Assembly (NCBI GenBank): GCA_965228415.1
Contig: OZ245814.1
Coordinates: 1,922,001-1,986,000, forward strand
DNA: 64,000 nucleotides
Direction: 5' to 3'
From: Agaribacillus sp965228415
Lineage (GTDB): Bacteria > Bacteroidota > Bacteroidia > Cytophagales > Cyclobacteriaceae
The position numbers and the translations under genes are program-made. Positions 54,232 through 62,859 of the stretch are shown here, piece after piece; the stretch's first letter is position 1, and every line of letters begins with the position of its first letter. The notes below the pieces were generated by a model, which saw nothing but the letters and a program-made list of their open reading frames with translations, ran no database searches and was not told the origin of the DNA.

Positions 54232-54607
54232 AAATAATTTTTGGCCTTCATTTATATAAGCGGATACCCGCCTAAATGACATCTGTTTTTTAAAAAAACT
54301 ATAGCTTCCAACAGGATGTTGCTTCAGTAGCCTGGCTATGCGGGCAGATGCTCAGGGGCTACCGTGAATGAGATTTAAAGGGGCTCCGTTAAAGGAACTG
54401 GGTATAAATAGGAGTTTTTTATAGTCCTGGCTCAGCTTTGGTTGGGTGAGAAACCAGCCATTCGTAGGTAAGCTGAAGAAATCCCTGGTTTGTAAGACCG
54501 GTTGTAAAACACCACAGGACAAGAAATAATCTTGCCATCAGGTATTACGGGGTATCGGGCCGCTTCCAAGCCGGTGTTCTGCAGGCCCGAATGCCATGGT
54601 CATCTGC
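54232..54607. other. Intergenic region, no gene seen
   Basis: About 375 bp upstream of fecR where its ECF sigma factor would normally sit. All frames are interrupted; no sigma-like remnant (no region 2 or 4 motif) is visible. No clear hairpin with T-run was seen after the DinB-like gene. Confidence 0.45.
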
Positions 54608-55162
54608 TTAATTGGCGGTTGCCATCTTTCCCAATAGCGATAAAACATCTTTCGACTGTTCGAGATGTCTTTGTTCGTGCACCACAATGATATCAAATGC
54701 CGTTTCAAGTTTATAAAAAATGTTCTTGTTGGCCGGGGAGGAAATAACACTTCCCCTCTTAATTAAATCTTCCGATGCTTCAATGGCTTGTTTTAATTCA
54801 GATTGATGCTTTGAAAACCTTGCCAGGATATCCTGAGATATATAACTTTTCGAAGGCTCCCAAATGGGAAAGGTCTTCATTTTTTTCTTTCGATCCGGTT
54901 TTGAGGCATTAAGGATCATTTTTCCGAAAAAGGTCGCCATAAATCCAAATTTTGCCATAAACGGGAGCTTGTAATTGCCGGATTTCAGATTTGATATCAC
55001 CGGAAAATAGGTACTGTTAATGACCACTAAATGATCTATATTTTGAGCGATGCTCCATGTTTCCGGATTAGGTTTCCAGTTCAACTCTTCAATTGACAGC
55101 GCGCCAAAGTGTTTTTCAAACAACTCCGTGGTACGATCTATTTGATTTATCCAATGCTTCAT
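54608..55162 (-). CDS. DinB-like (DinB_2) metal-binding helical protein
   Basis: 184 residues. Four-helix DinB/YfiT pattern: LNWKPNPETWSIAQNIDHLVVINSTYF near residue 30 with the first metal-ligand His43, and IIVVHEQRHLEQSKDVLSLL at the C-terminus with the HxxxH pair. These three histidines form the usual metal site. Family members include thiol transferases and proteins of unknown function; the specific reaction cannot be read. Lies about 100 bp after the Crp/Fnr-like gene on the same strand. Confidence 0.88.
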   Translation of the reverse strand: MKHWINQIDRTTELFEKHFGALSIEELNWKPNPETWSIAQNIDHLVVINSTYFPVISNLKSGNYKLPFMAKFGFMATFFGKMILNASKPDRKKKMKTFPIWEPSKSYISQDILARFSKHQSELKQAIEASEDLIKRGSVISSPANKNIFYKLETAFDIIVVHEQRHLEQSKDVLSLLGKMATAN

Positions 55163-55265
55163 TTAAAAGGTATTATCTTGTACTCACCAATAATGATTTT
55201 ATAATTCAATTATAAAACAAAGTTCACCAATTTAGTTTGCTTTATTCTTGGTATAAACCAAGATT

Positions 55266-55826
55266 TTAAATACGCACGCTGTTTTTAAGCTTACTGAAGT
55301 TGGTAGAGTCAATGCGTAAGTAGGAAGCAATATCTTTTTGAGAGAGGACCCGAAGTAAATGAGGGCTTCTTTTGGCAAAAGCTTTGAAACGCGTTTCAAT
55401 GTCATACGCCATCAACTCATAGTACCGTTGTAACATACCAATCAGAAAAAACTCTGTCGCTTTGCGAAATAACGTTTCGATCTGCCTGTGCTCCTGCATT
55501 AATTGCAGGTGTTTTTCGTAAGGGATCCGTAAGAACTTGCTATCGGTAATTGTTTCCAGAAAATACTTCGACGGCGTTTGCGTCAGGATTGACTCCGGGA
55601 TCCCGCTAAATGACGGTGTGTAGGTAAAAGCGATGATATGCTGCTTGCCTTCATGCAGGTAATATGACTTTTGAATGCCCTCCAGCACGTAATACCAATG
55701 CCGCTCGGTTTGACCCGGTGCTGTCATGATGGTTTTCTTGGGTGCATCATATGCTACCCAATGAGCAATATACTCATCCAAAATGCGCTCATCTACCGCA
55801 TGTATTTCAGACAAGAATTTTTTCAT
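55266..55826 (-). CDS. Crp/Fnr-type regulator
   Basis: 186 residues. A cyclic-nucleotide-binding-like beta barrel (about 20-115, including KKTIMTAPGQTERHWYYVLEGIQKSYYLHEGKQHIIAFTY) and a long dimerisation helix are followed by a C-terminal helix-turn-helix, LSQKDIASYLRIDSTNFSKLKNSV. This short form, ending within or just after the recognition helix, is common in Bacteroidota Crp/Fnr-like regulators. No conserved cAMP-contact Arg-Ser pair is evident, so the ligand is unknown. Confidence 0.87.
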   Translation of the reverse strand: MKKFLSEIHAVDERILDEYIAHWVAYDAPKKTIMTAPGQTERHWYYVLEGIQKSYYLHEGKQHIIAFTYTPSFSGIPESILTQTPSKYFLETITDSKFLRIPYEKHLQLMQEHRQIETLFRKATEFFLIGMLQRYYELMAYDIETRFKAFAKRSPHLLRVLSQKDIASYLRIDSTNFSKLKNSVRI

Positions 55827-56006
55827 ATATCCCGAAACTTTTCTTACTCGCCATACCCAAATGATATTTAGTGCAAAATTTCTCTAAGATTACTAATTTA
55901 ATCATTTCTCAAATGGTTGCAGTAAAATTGGCCGCGGTTTATTTTTCATGCTTCATATTTAATTGTATTCATGGCGGGAAAGTATTACTTTGAGTCAATA
56001 TGACAA

Positions 56007-57470
56007 GTGAAGCGCATGTGTTTTAAGAAAAAGAAAATAAATATCCTTGTTATCATATGCGGGTTGATGATAAGCAATCACGTCATCGCACAGGAAATTG
56101 ATTTTTCTGAACTGGAAAAATATATCAATCATGAAATGGCTGCTAATCAAATTCCCGGACTAGCCGTTGGCGTGGTTAAAAAAGGTGAAATTATTTATAG
56201 CAAAGGGTTTGGCATAACCGGCGCTGCAGGTAATACGGTCACCGCCAACAGCCCATTTGTGCTTGCCTCCCTTACCAAATCATTCACTGCCCTGGCTATT
56301 AGTCAACTGGAGGCTAAAGGCCAATTAAGCGGCCAGAATAAGGTCACAGAGCATTTGCCATTCTTTCATTTAAAGCATACAGATTATACGGACGCCATTA
56401 CCATCAATCATCTGTTGAATCACACAAGTGGCATTCCAAGGATTTCCAGTTATAAAGCCAATCAAAAAAATTTAAGTCTTAAGGAAAAAGCTGAACGGCT
56501 TCAGGGTGTGGAGGGAACTGGTAAGTTCAATCAATTTAATTATGCCAATGATAACTACTCACTGCTTGGATTAATTATTGAAGCAACCAGCCAACGTTCG
56601 TATGAAAGCTACATCAGGGAGCATGTTTTATCACCACTTAATATGTCCTCAACCTTCTTTAACCGGGAAGAGGCAGCAGGGCACAACATGGTCAGGGGCC
56701 ACCAATTGTATTTTGGTTTTCCGGTTGAATCGGGCATCACCTACCATCGGGCAAATATCGCCAATGGTGCTATGATCTCCAGCGTAAATGATATGTGCCG
56801 ATACCTGTTGGCCTTGATGAACAGCGATTCTACTTCGAGCAACATATTACTTACCCATCAGCAGAAAAAACAATTATTCGAAACTCCCCCTGCCGACATC
56901 TACACAAAAGGCTGGTTTGTCAATAACCGGCATGGTAAAAAGTTCCTTTCGCACGGTGGTATACTCTCCGATTATCGGAATTTTATCGGATTTTACCCGG
57001 AGGAGCAGCTTGGGCTGGTAGTACTTATCAATCAAAATTCACTTTTTCTGAAAAACCGCGTAGCACAAATTTCAGAAAATATGCTTCACTTAATCGACGG
57101 TGAAGAGATAGTAAATATCTCCGAACAAAAGTTTACCATGACTTACTGGGTATTTATCAGTATCTCATTTGTTTTGGGGATATTATTGGTGGTTTCAATT
57201 ATCCATCAACTGCGGTCGGAGAAAATTTATCAACTCAGCTTAGCCGAACTTCGGAAAAAAAAATCGTCGGTTTTGATTCATAACATCCTGATTCCGGCCG
57301 TAATGATAGGTTGGTTTTGGTATTTGGGAAATTATTTAATGATATCCCTACATAAATCACAGCCGGATATTATGATTTTCTTCCTGGCCATTTTTATACA
57401 TGGTATCTTATCAGGATTAATCAGTTTCTACAAAATCAAGCGGCACCCAACCGCAAACAAAAAGCTTTAA
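56007..57470 (+). CDS. Beta-lactamase-family serine hydrolase with C-terminal membrane spans
   Basis: 487 residues. Signal peptide (INILVIICGLMISNHVIAQ). Class C-type serine hydrolase core: SxxK is Ser88-Leu-Thr-Lys91 in VLASLTKSF, Tyr179-Ala-Asn181 in FNYANDNYSLLGL, and HGG in FLSHGGILSDY near residue 318. The last 130 residues carry three hydrophobic segments (about 380-400, 425-450 and 455-480) that anchor it in the membrane. Such proteins are esterases or D-aminopeptidases rather than antibiotic-resistance enzymes in most cases; no resistance genes adjoin. Confidence 0.92.
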   Translation: MKRMCFKKKKINILVIICGLMISNHVIAQEIDFSELEKYINHEMAANQIPGLAVGVVKKGEIIYSKGFGITGAAGNTVTANSPFVLASLTKSFTALAISQLEAKGQLSGQNKVTEHLPFFHLKHTDYTDAITINHLLNHTSGIPRISSYKANQKNLSLKEKAERLQGVEGTGKFNQFNYANDNYSLLGLIIEATSQRSYESYIREHVLSPLNMSSTFFNREEAAGHNMVRGHQLYFGFPVESGITYHRANIANGAMISSVNDMCRYLLALMNSDSTSSNILLTHQQKKQLFETPPADIYTKGWFVNNRHGKKFLSHGGILSDYRNFIGFYPEEQLGLVVLINQNSLFLKNRVAQISENMLHLIDGEEIVNISEQKFTMTYWVFISISFVLGILLVVSIIHQLRSEKIYQLSLAELRKKKSSVLIHNILIPAVMIGWFWYLGNYLMISLHKSQPDIMIFFLAIFIHGILSGLISFYKIKRHPTANKKL

Positions 57471-57600
57471 AGCACTTTTATCGAGTCTTTTATACCGAAG
57501 ACTACCTTTTGTTCCCTCCCTCCTACGGAAACATGTCATTTTGGATAACGATTTCTTATCTTTAATAACCCAAAGGATATATAGTAGTCGACAGAAAAAC

Positions 57601-58482
57601 ATGAAAAACATTAAGGCATCCTCAACCTTCCTGGTTTCTATTCTTTTTTTCATTGTCTCCTGTACGAATCAAAGTGAACAATCTATGGACATGAATAATA
57701 TCTACCCCTGGTGTATTGTGGCTTACGACTCCCTGGAAAGATCGCCCGCCGAACGTATCGAGATGATGAAGGCAATGGGATTTGTTAAATACGCTTATGA
57801 CTGGCGGGATAAGCATTTGGATGAGATGGGGCATGAATTACAGCTGGCCAGGGATAATGATATAGCCGTCATCTCTGTATGGCTGTGGCTTAACGCGGAA
57901 AGAGATAGCCTTGACCATTTGAGCCCATCAAATGAAAGAATTTTTGATATATTGGAAGCAACACCACTTAAAACCACCATATGGTTGAGTTTTAGTAATA
58001 ATTTCTTTGAAGGCTTAACCCAGGAACAATCAATGGATGTCGCTGTTGATATGATCCAATTCGTAAATGAAAAAGCAAATAAAATAGGCTGCAAAGTCGC
58101 CCTGTACAACCATGGTGGCTGGTTTGGTAATCCGGACAATCAGGTGGCGATTATTAAGGCCCTGCCCCATTGTCGTCTAAGCATGGTCTACAACTTTCAT
58201 CACGCCCATGAGGACCTGGACAGGTTTCCGCAAATAGTAAAAATGATGAAGCCTTATTTGTCTGCGGTAAATGTTAACGGCATGAAAAAAGGTGAGGCAA
58301 AAATTCTGCCTGTGGGAACAGGTGATTATGAAAAAGATATGATAAAACTGCTCACAGAGGAGGGGTTTGACGGTCCCTGGGGCCTCTTAGGCCATGTCGA
58401 AAATGAAGATGTTAAAATAGTTTTGGAGCGAAATATTGTGGGATTCAAGGCATGGCAGCCGAAGGACAATCAGTTGAATTAA
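57601..58482 (+). CDS. Lipoprotein with sugar-phosphate isomerase/epimerase-like TIM barrel
   Basis: 293 residues from MKNIKASSTFLVSILFFIVSC, a lipoprotein signal with Cys21. The frame opens 20 codons earlier but that stretch precedes the signal. The mature part fits an AP-endonuclease-2/xylose-isomerase-like barrel: RIEMMKAMGFVKYAYDW, KIGCKVALYNHGGWFGNP, HCRLSMVYNFHHAHEDL, PYLSAVNVNGMK and GFDGPWGLLGH; the acidic and His positions suit a metal site. Secreted members of this family occur in sugar-catabolic loci of Bacteroidota, but here it stands alone. Confidence 0.82.
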   Translation: MKNIKASSTFLVSILFFIVSCTNQSEQSMDMNNIYPWCIVAYDSLERSPAERIEMMKAMGFVKYAYDWRDKHLDEMGHELQLARDNDIAVISVWLWLNAERDSLDHLSPSNERIFDILEATPLKTTIWLSFSNNFFEGLTQEQSMDVAVDMIQFVNEKANKIGCKVALYNHGGWFGNPDNQVAIIKALPHCRLSMVYNFHHAHEDLDRFPQIVKMMKPYLSAVNVNGMKKGEAKILPVGTGDYEKDMIKLLTEEGFDGPWGLLGHVENEDVKIVLERNIVGFKAWQPKDNQLN

Positions 58483-58560
58483 TAAGTTAAAAGAAAGTCT
58501 AAATAGCCAGCTTTTCGCCAAAGAGAAGTTTTCATTTTCACGCCCCGCGCACCTTAACCT

Positions 58561-59259
58561 TTAGTTATCATCCGGGCTTTTTTCAACGGGATCTGAATTC
58601 ATTATTTTATATCCTAAAAGTCCATTATTTACATCTAATCCCATATGTAATAAGATGGATATCCATATGTTTTCCGTAAAATAATAAATGGCGGTAAATA
58701 AAATTCCTAAAAGCAGGGAGCCTATCATATTTTGCTTCCCGCTCATGATGTGCGTTAAAGAAAACAAAATATTGGTTAATAGAAAGGCAACTATTAAGCC
58801 TGCATACTCCTTTAAAAATTCAAAAAGAAAAAGTCTGAATATGATTTCTTCACATATGCCCGCGCTGATGGATAAAAGTATGAACCATCTTAATTCCTTC
58901 TTTGACCATGGCAGATAAAATAAAATACTTTTCATTTTATCTTTTAGCATTTCAACATTCTCCGGGGTAACCTTTGATTGTTTGTATTGTAAGCCAATGA
59001 ATAACAAAACGATGGCTGACAGTATGAGGCCTGTTGTATTTAACGTAGGGTAAAAATTGAGATCAGGTTGTCGGTAGAGGAAGTGGTTTACTAAAATTAT
59101 CACGGTTAAAAACCAAAACAGGAATATGGTCAGTTTATAGTCAACAAGCTTAAACCCAGCCACGGTCTTAATTTTTTTGAGGGTACTTTTATAGGTCAAA
59201 AGAAAATAAGCCGGATAAATAACGCCGATTAGCCCGGCTATGATGATGGTCCAATTCAT
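58561..59259 (-). CDS. CPBP family intramembrane protease
   Basis: 232 residues with about seven hydrophobic segments. ABI/CPBP motifs: motif 1 ICEEIIFRLFLFEFL near residue 150 with the EExxxR glutamate pair, motif 2 LTNILFSLTHIMSG with the His, and motif 3 LLHMGLDVNNGLLG. Eukaryotic homologues process CAAX proteins; bacterial ones are linked to bacteriocin self-immunity or membrane-protein cleavage. No bacteriocin gene lies beside it (the peptide cluster is 12 kb away). Confidence 0.92.
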   Translation of the reverse strand: MNWTIIIAGLIGVIYPAYFLLTYKSTLKKIKTVAGFKLVDYKLTIFLFWFLTVIILVNHFLYRQPDLNFYPTLNTTGLILSAIVLLFIGLQYKQSKVTPENVEMLKDKMKSILFYLPWSKKELRWFILLSISAGICEEIIFRLFLFEFLKEYAGLIVAFLLTNILFSLTHIMSGKQNMIGSLLLGILFTAIYYFTENIWISILLHMGLDVNNGLLGYKIMNSDPVEKSPDDN

Positions 59260-59281
59260 GATTTATATCCGAATGCTAATA

Positions 59282-59610
59282 TCATACACAATAATATTTG
59301 ATGAAGATACTATTTTGCTCCGATACTGCAAAAACCAGTTCTCGACTTGATAGACCATCAATTAGGTAAATATCGTGTATCTTGGATCGCCATTTCCTTT
59401 CAACCTCACGGGCATTCAGCCAGAATAATTTTTCCGGGGTAGGCAGGTTCTATAGGTCCATATTACGGTGTATATGTTGTAGTTTCGATATTTGGAGATA
59501 GTTTCTTTGGCCTTATTCGTCCTATATCGTTCAAAAAAACCATTATCTCCACCCCCATACGCTGCACCATCAATCCACATGCTGTCCTTGCCGGTTTTGA
59601 TGTGATTATT
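59282..59610 (-). pseudogene. Remnant of an unidentified gene
   Basis: On the minus strand two adjacent frames give protein-like sequence that joins by a shift. The first part reads KTGKDSMWIDGAAYGGGDNG then FFERYRTNKAKE and IYTVIWTY. Another frame then reads NLPTPEKLFWLNAREVERKW then RSKIHDIYLIDGLSSRELVF, ending at TGA (59282-59284). No start codon remains: a stop precedes the first part. The coherent composition over about 100 codons suggests the C-terminal half of a decayed gene. I cannot name the family. Confidence 0.45.
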
Positions 59611-59630
59611 TTAATTCCTACATTTAGGAA
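59596..59630 (+). promoter_or_regulatory. Promoter and putative operator of the second PadR gene
   Basis: TTTG at 59596-59599, a 19-bp spacer and TACATTTA at 59619-59626 (one mismatch to TAnnTTTG). The -7 element is embedded in an inverted repeat TTCCTA-CATT-TAGGAA (59615-59630). The ATG of the PadR gene is 12 bp downstream. As with the first PadR gene, repeat and promoter overlap, consistent with autorepression. Confidence 0.5.
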
Positions 59631-59642
59631 ATAATTATTGCC

Positions 59643-59975
59643 ATGAAAAAATATCCGCTGGGTGAATTTGAAGAAATTGTCATGCTGATTATAGGCGTAC
59701 GCTATAAAGAAGCCTATGGCGTGTCCATAAAAAAAGAAATCGAAGCGAGACTTTCCCGCAACGTAAGCATGGGAGCCTTACATACAGCACTGGTGAGGTT
59801 AGAGGATAAAGGCTACATCCGGTCCCGCGATGGTGAGCCCACGGAAGAACGGGCTGGCCGACCCAAGAAATATTTTGAAATAACGGCGCTTGGCGCAAAA
59901 GCAATAGCATACGCAAAAGATACCCGGGACGAACTGTGGCGTTCTATCCCAAAATTAGCGTTGAACCCAAAATAG
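59643..59975 (+). CDS. PadR family transcriptional regulator
   Basis: 110 residues with the same layout as the PadR protein at 31.3-31.6 kb: LGEFEEIVMLIIGVRYKEAYGVSIKKEIEARLSRNVSMGALHTALVRLEDKGYIRSRDGEP, then RPKKYFEITALGAKAI. It is 7 bp upstream of a prefix-domain permease gene, so regulator and transporter form one unit. The ligand or signal is unknown. Confidence 0.92.
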   Translation: MKKYPLGEFEEIVMLIIGVRYKEAYGVSIKKEIEARLSRNVSMGALHTALVRLEDKGYIRSRDGEPTEERAGRPKKYFEITALGAKAIAYAKDTRDELWRSIPKLALNPK

Positions 59976-59982
59976 TCAGGAT

Positions 59983-62577
59983 TTGAAACCAAATTTAAGC
60001 CCGCCCAAATACTTCCTTAGGTTTTTCCGGTGGTTTTGTCACCCGAGACTGAGAGACCACATAGAGGGAGACCTGATAGAAGTGTATAGGGAGCGGGTAG
60101 ACACGATGGGAAAAGGCAAAGCTGACGTTAAATTCATGCTCGATGTGTTATCGCTTTTAAGACAACGTATTGTCAGGCCCATAAAAGGAAACAAAAACTC
60201 AAACAACTACGCCATGATCAAAATATATTTCAACATCGGATGGAGAAACTTGCTTAGAAATAAAGGGTTTTCCGCCATTAATCTTCTTGGTCTTACGATA
60301 GGCATGACAAGTGCCATCCTGATTCTCCTGTGGGTTCAGGATGAATTGAATTATAACAAATCCCAAAAAAACTACCCTGACATTTACCAGGTAATAGCTC
60401 ACCGGAATTTCAACAATCAAATTTTCACAGACCGGAACATGGTCATGCCATTGGCCGAGGAAATAAATAACAAAGTTCCGCAGGTAAAGCATGCCGTTGT
60501 TACAACACATCTTCAGCCGTGTAACCTGGCTTTTGGTGATAAGAAATTCAAAAAAGCGGGCTATACGGTCAGTCCTAACTTTTTAGATGTTTTCACGGTG
60601 AATTTCCTGAAAGGAAGCGCTGCGGAAGCTATCGTTGATCCTTCCTCTATTGTGCTATCGGAATCTACAGCTAAAGCCATATTTGGCAATGAAGATCCGA
60701 TCGATAAAGTATTGAAAATCGATAACAACCGGGATGCAAAAGTTACAGCGGTAGTAGCCGACATGCCGGCCAATTCAACCTTAGAGTTTGATTATTTAAT
60801 GTCCTTTAATTATTTAAGCGATAATGTCAAAAGAGACATGAAAGAATGGGGTAGTTCCTCATGGACGGTCTTTTTACAAACGGTTCCTGGTGCCGACCTG
60901 GAATCCATAGAGAAAAAGATCAATGATATAAAAATGGAACATGATCCCAACGATAAAAATATCAGCACTTACTTTGCTTTTCCAATGAGTAAATGGCGGT
61001 TACACAGCGACTTTAAAGACGGCGTAAACACCGGTGGCTTGGTTGTTTATGTAAGAATGTTCACCGTTATAGCCATTATCATCTTGCTCATTGCCTGTGT
61101 CAATTTTATGAACCTTTCCACGGCGCGTTCGGAAAAGAGGGCTAAGGAAGTGGGCATAAGAAAAACCCTGGGTTCTGCTAAAAAACAGCTGGTATTTCAG
61201 TTTTTCTCCGAATCAATCATTCTGGCATTTATATCTTTCGCCTTGTCTGTACTGGCTGTCAGTTTATTACTGCCGTCATTCAATAATTTGGTTGATAAGC
61301 ACCTGGTGCTGGACTTTGAGAGACCCCATTTCTGGCTTGGTGCATTGATTGCCATCTTTGTGACCGGTATCACGGCCGGTAGTTATCCCGCTTTGTACTT
61401 ATCATCTTTTAACCCGGTAAAGGTTTTAAAAGGAACTTTTGTAGCCGGCAAAAACGCTGTGTTACCAAGACATATTTTGATTGTGCTGCAGTTTGTAATT
61501 TCAATCTTATTGATCTCTGCAACTGTTATTGTGTACCAACAGATCCATTTAATCAAAGGTCGGGATATTGGCTACAATGCCAATAATCTCATTACCATTC
61601 CCGGCTCATCAGATACCCAAAAGCACTATGGAGTTATTAAACAGGAATTGTTGCAAACCGGCATGATCAATGCCGTTACCAAGACGGGGGCGCCCATTAC
61701 CCAAATATGGTGGAGGTCACCAGGTCCAAAATGGGAAGGGAAACCCGAAGATATGAATATCATCTATGCCGGTCTTGCGGTGGATAAAGATTTTACCAAA
61801 ACCATGGGTATTAAAATGTTGGAAGGAAAAGACTTTTCAGGTGTCCCCGCTGATTCCTCCTACATGCTCTTCAACCAGGCCGCGGTGGAAGCCATGGGTG
61901 TAGAAGATCCTGTTGGCATGAAAATGAGTTATGGTAAGGACTATACTGTTTTAGGGATAACAGACAACGTCATACAGGAATCACCTTTTAAACCAGTCGA
62001 TCCGATGATAATTTTCTATAACCCTGACAACTCTTACTTTATCAATATCCGCTTAAATGATGGCGTACAGCCACAGCAAGCGCTTGCTTCCATTGAAACC
62101 ATATTTGAAAAACACAACCCTGCCTACGTCTTCGAATACCAGTTTGTAGACAAAGAATTTGAGAAGAAGTTTTTAAATGAAAACCTGATAAGCAAACTAA
62201 GCAACATATTCGCGGCACTGGCTATTTTTATTTGTTGTATTGGCCTGGCCGGGCTTGCTGCTTTTACCATTGAAAAAAGAATACGCGAGATCGGTATCAG
62301 AAAGGTATTAGGTGCCTCTGTGGGACAATTGTTACAGCTTATTTCGAAAGAATTTTTAAAGCTGGTGCTGATTGCTTTTGTTATAGCTGTTCCATTAACC
62401 TGGTGGTTTATGGATAACTGGTTACAAAAATATGATTTCCGGATAGATATCAGCATTTGGATGTTTGCCGGGGTAGGCGCCATCATGCTGTTACTAACCC
62501 TACTGGTTGTAAGTATCAATACTTTGGGTGCAGCGAGAAGGAATCCGGTGAAAAGCCTGCGGTCAGAGCAACGCTGA
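59983..62577 (+). CDS. ABC transporter permease, FtsX/MacB type with N-terminal prefix domain (TTG start)
   Basis: 864 residues, starting with TTG seven bp after the PadR stop. Residues 1-75 are the prefix domain (PPKYFLRFFRWFCHPRLRDHIEGDLIEVY), then membrane span (about 95-115, AINLLGLTIGMTSAILILLW), MacB-type periplasmic domains and two sets of three spans. FtsX signatures KRAKEVGIRKTLGSAKKQL and KRIREIGIRKVLGASVGQL are present, and the end is NPVKSLRSEQR. Same architecture as the permease at 28.7-31.3 kb but clearly diverged in sequence. No ATPase nearby. Confidence 0.92.
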   Translation: MKPNLSPPKYFLRFFRWFCHPRLRDHIEGDLIEVYRERVDTMGKGKADVKFMLDVLSLLRQRIVRPIKGNKNSNNYAMIKIYFNIGWRNLLRNKGFSAINLLGLTIGMTSAILILLWVQDELNYNKSQKNYPDIYQVIAHRNFNNQIFTDRNMVMPLAEEINNKVPQVKHAVVTTHLQPCNLAFGDKKFKKAGYTVSPNFLDVFTVNFLKGSAAEAIVDPSSIVLSESTAKAIFGNEDPIDKVLKIDNNRDAKVTAVVADMPANSTLEFDYLMSFNYLSDNVKRDMKEWGSSSWTVFLQTVPGADLESIEKKINDIKMEHDPNDKNISTYFAFPMSKWRLHSDFKDGVNTGGLVVYVRMFTVIAIIILLIACVNFMNLSTARSEKRAKEVGIRKTLGSAKKQLVFQFFSESIILAFISFALSVLAVSLLLPSFNNLVDKHLVLDFERPHFWLGALIAIFVTGITAGSYPALYLSSFNPVKVLKGTFVAGKNAVLPRHILIVLQFVISILLISATVIVYQQIHLIKGRDIGYNANNLITIPGSSDTQKHYGVIKQELLQTGMINAVTKTGAPITQIWWRSPGPKWEGKPEDMNIIYAGLAVDKDFTKTMGIKMLEGKDFSGVPADSSYMLFNQAAVEAMGVEDPVGMKMSYGKDYTVLGITDNVIQESPFKPVDPMIIFYNPDNSYFINIRLNDGVQPQQALASIETIFEKHNPAYVFEYQFVDKEFEKKFLNENLISKLSNIFAALAIFICCIGLAGLAAFTIEKRIREIGIRKVLGASVGQLLQLISKEFLKLVLIAFVIAVPLTWWFMDNWLQKYDFRIDISIWMFAGVGAIMLLLTLLVVSINTLGAARRNPVKSLRSEQR

Positions 62578-62859
62578 TTTTCAGGTAGAGGAGATTTCCC
62601 TGGATCTTAGGAAATCATAAAGGGTCCGGAATTGATAAATAATGGTTTTGGAAATATGTTGGATAACCTTTTTAACAGTTGTCATGACTAACTTTTTGTT
62701 TAAGTAAATTTAATTATCATCGGGAAAAGAATCAAAGAAGACATACCTGTCAGACTAAAAAAGAAACTCAGGAAAATTCAGGCAAAATAGTTATAGGTCG
62801 CAGCGACAACCGGCCCAACTTATAAACGATATGTTTTCGGGTTATATTCACCCGCACAG

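Noticed and set aside
56007..57470. Antibiotic-resistance beta-lactamase
   Set aside because: The catalytic SxxK/YxN/HGG set fits the broad serine hydrolase family, and the C-terminal membrane spans argue for an esterase or peptidase-like role.
58561..59259. CPBP protease as immunity protein for the peptide cluster
   Set aside because: CPBP proteins can confer bacteriocin immunity, but this gene is 12 kb from the peptides with many unrelated genes between.
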